A stretch of DNA of 64,000 nucleotides, from NCBI RefSeq assembly GCF_014197265.1, contig NZ_JACIFH010000001.1, positions 2,976,001 to 3,040,000 of the forward strand, given 5' to 3'. This DNA comes from Microbacterium invictum. GTDB taxonomy: Bacteria; Actinomycetota; Actinomycetes; Actinomycetales; Microbacteriaceae. Every line of letters begins with the position of its first letter. Position 1 is the first letter of the stretch. Under the pieces are notes generated by a model that worked only from the letters and a program-made list of their open reading frames with translations, was not told the DNA's origin and did not search any database. Made by a program: the position numbers and the translations under genes. Below, in pieces: positions 63,342 through 64,000 of this stretch.

Positions 63342-64000
63342 TCACGCCGACGCGAGGGTGGAGCCGCGCGCGGGCTGAGAGTGATCGATTGCGACCCAGC
63401 CGTCGGCTGGGATATGGGCGTGGATCGTCGCGCCGGCGACCTCGATCGTGAGGGCACGGTCTGCCGGGCCGAGGTTCGCCGCCAGCACCCGCGTGTGGCC
63501 GTCCGCATCGCGCACGCCAAGCGCCCACAGCAGTCCGTCCGGACTAGGCCCCCACTGCAGCTCACCGGGCGCGAGCGCAGCAAGGGCGTCGATTGCAGCG
63601 GCGACGGGGAAGGCGGCGCCCGACGACGAATGGATGCCGCGTGGCCCCCATTCCTCGAAGAAGGTGAGCGATGCCACGCCGGGCACCGCGAGGGCGGCGG
63701 CGCTCGCGATCGTCCAGGCCGCCAGTTCGGGGACACGCTGGCGCACATCGTCGATCCCGGTGTGCTCGGCCCCGTAGCCCTCGGCCAGATCGGCGCCGGT
63801 CGGCGCCGGCTCGGGGGCCGTCGCGACGTCGTTGAAGCGTGGCCGCAGGGTCACCGGGCCGATGTGGACCGGCGTCCCCCCGGCATCGGCGACCGTCTGC
63901 ATCGCGATCAGGCGCTGCATCGCGACAGCCTCGACGAGCTGCTCGGTGCTCGTCGCGTGGAACAGCGGCGTGGTCGCGGTGACGATGCCGTCGAGATCCG
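63342..64000 (-). CDS. C-terminal part of a hydrolase-like protein, maybe D-apionate-lactonase-like
   Basis: The frame is open to the right edge (the 5' end lies beyond 64000), leaving about 218 C-terminal residues. VHIGPVTLRPRFNDVA, YGAEHTGIDDVRQRVPELAAWT, SLTFFEEWGPRGI and a final small beta domain (LAANLGPADRALTIEV) suggest a TIM-barrel glycosidase-like protein. From memory this pattern resembles D-apionate lactonases, enzymes for the plant sugar apiose, but I cannot confirm it. It converges on the DUF1593 gene. Confidence 0.4.
   Translation of the reverse strand, partial: DLDGIVTATTPLFHATSTEQLVEAVAMQRLIAMQTVADAGGTPVHIGPVTLRPRFNDVATAPEPAPTGADLAEGYGAEHTGIDDVRQRVPELAAWTIASAAALAVPGVASLTFFEEWGPRGIHSSSGAAFPVAAAIDALAALAPGELQWGPSPDGLLWALGVRDADGHTRVLAANLGPADRALTIEVAGATIHAHIPADGWVAIDHSQPARGSTLASA

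Overview
The window is a high-GC (about 70% by eye) actinobacterial chromosome segment. GTG starts are frequent, ATGA/GTGA overlaps link genes inside operons, and there are no insertion sequences, tRNA or rRNA genes. The gene content and the very frequent GGATGCC/GGCATCC heptamer suggest a Microbacteriaceae member, probably Microbacterium-like. That placement is inference. Almost everything is catabolic: this is an island for plant-derived aromatic compounds, with a glycoside module inserted in it.

Left part (1-23.3 kb). A truncated LigM/DesA-type tetrahydrofolate-dependent O-demethylase diverges from a complete LIV-type ABC importer (1117-5812). Next come a GntR regulator, an aldehyde dehydrogenase, a triplicated intergenic repeat and a PadR regulator. 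A metF-purU-ligM operon (12582 down to 9374) should remove methyl groups from methoxy-aromatics and recycle the C1-folate. From 22733 down to 12851 there is a leftward CoA-dependent side-chain pathway: SDR, amidohydrolase, acyl-CoA dehydrogenase, MaoC hydratase, an ABC importer with its binding protein, an acyl-CoA synthetase and an MFS carrier, with a divergent MarR gene. It resembles the Rhodococcus jostii cou system for hydroxycinnamates, with an added dehydrogenase.

Middle part (23.4-48.4 kb). Here lie a CynX-like MFS carrier, a Phd/PIN toxin-antitoxin pair, pobA, two IclR regulators and pcaHGBDC. A ROK-regulated sugar ABC importer with a GH38 alpha-mannosidase follows. Then come mobA (3-hydroxybenzoate 4-monooxygenase, with an apparent frameshift near its C-terminus), an IclR regulator, pcaIJF, a VapBC pair, a PcaR-like IclR regulator and a second purU. 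Together pobA, mobA and LigM feed protocatechuate into a complete ortho-cleavage (beta-ketoadipate) pathway that is split into separate transcription units.

Right part (48.4-64 kb). A NodD-like LysR gene faces a second LIV-type importer (49635-54307), followed by a set of genes for a probable meta-cleavage pathway: extradiol dioxygenase, FAH-fold enzyme, cyclase-family hydrolase, FAD monooxygenase, ACMSD-type decarboxylase and a second FAH-fold enzyme. A convergent SDR closes it. I cannot match this set to a named pathway, and it is the best candidate here for an undescribed system. The edge holds a DUF1593 nucleoside-hydrolase-like protein and a truncated gene that may be a D-apionate-lactonase-like enzyme.

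Non-coding structure is notable. Two intergenic elements share four half-sites at an exact 19-bp period, and a third element of unrelated sequence uses the same period. Good candidate operators lie in front of mobA/iclR, pcaI, vapBC and the second LIV importer.
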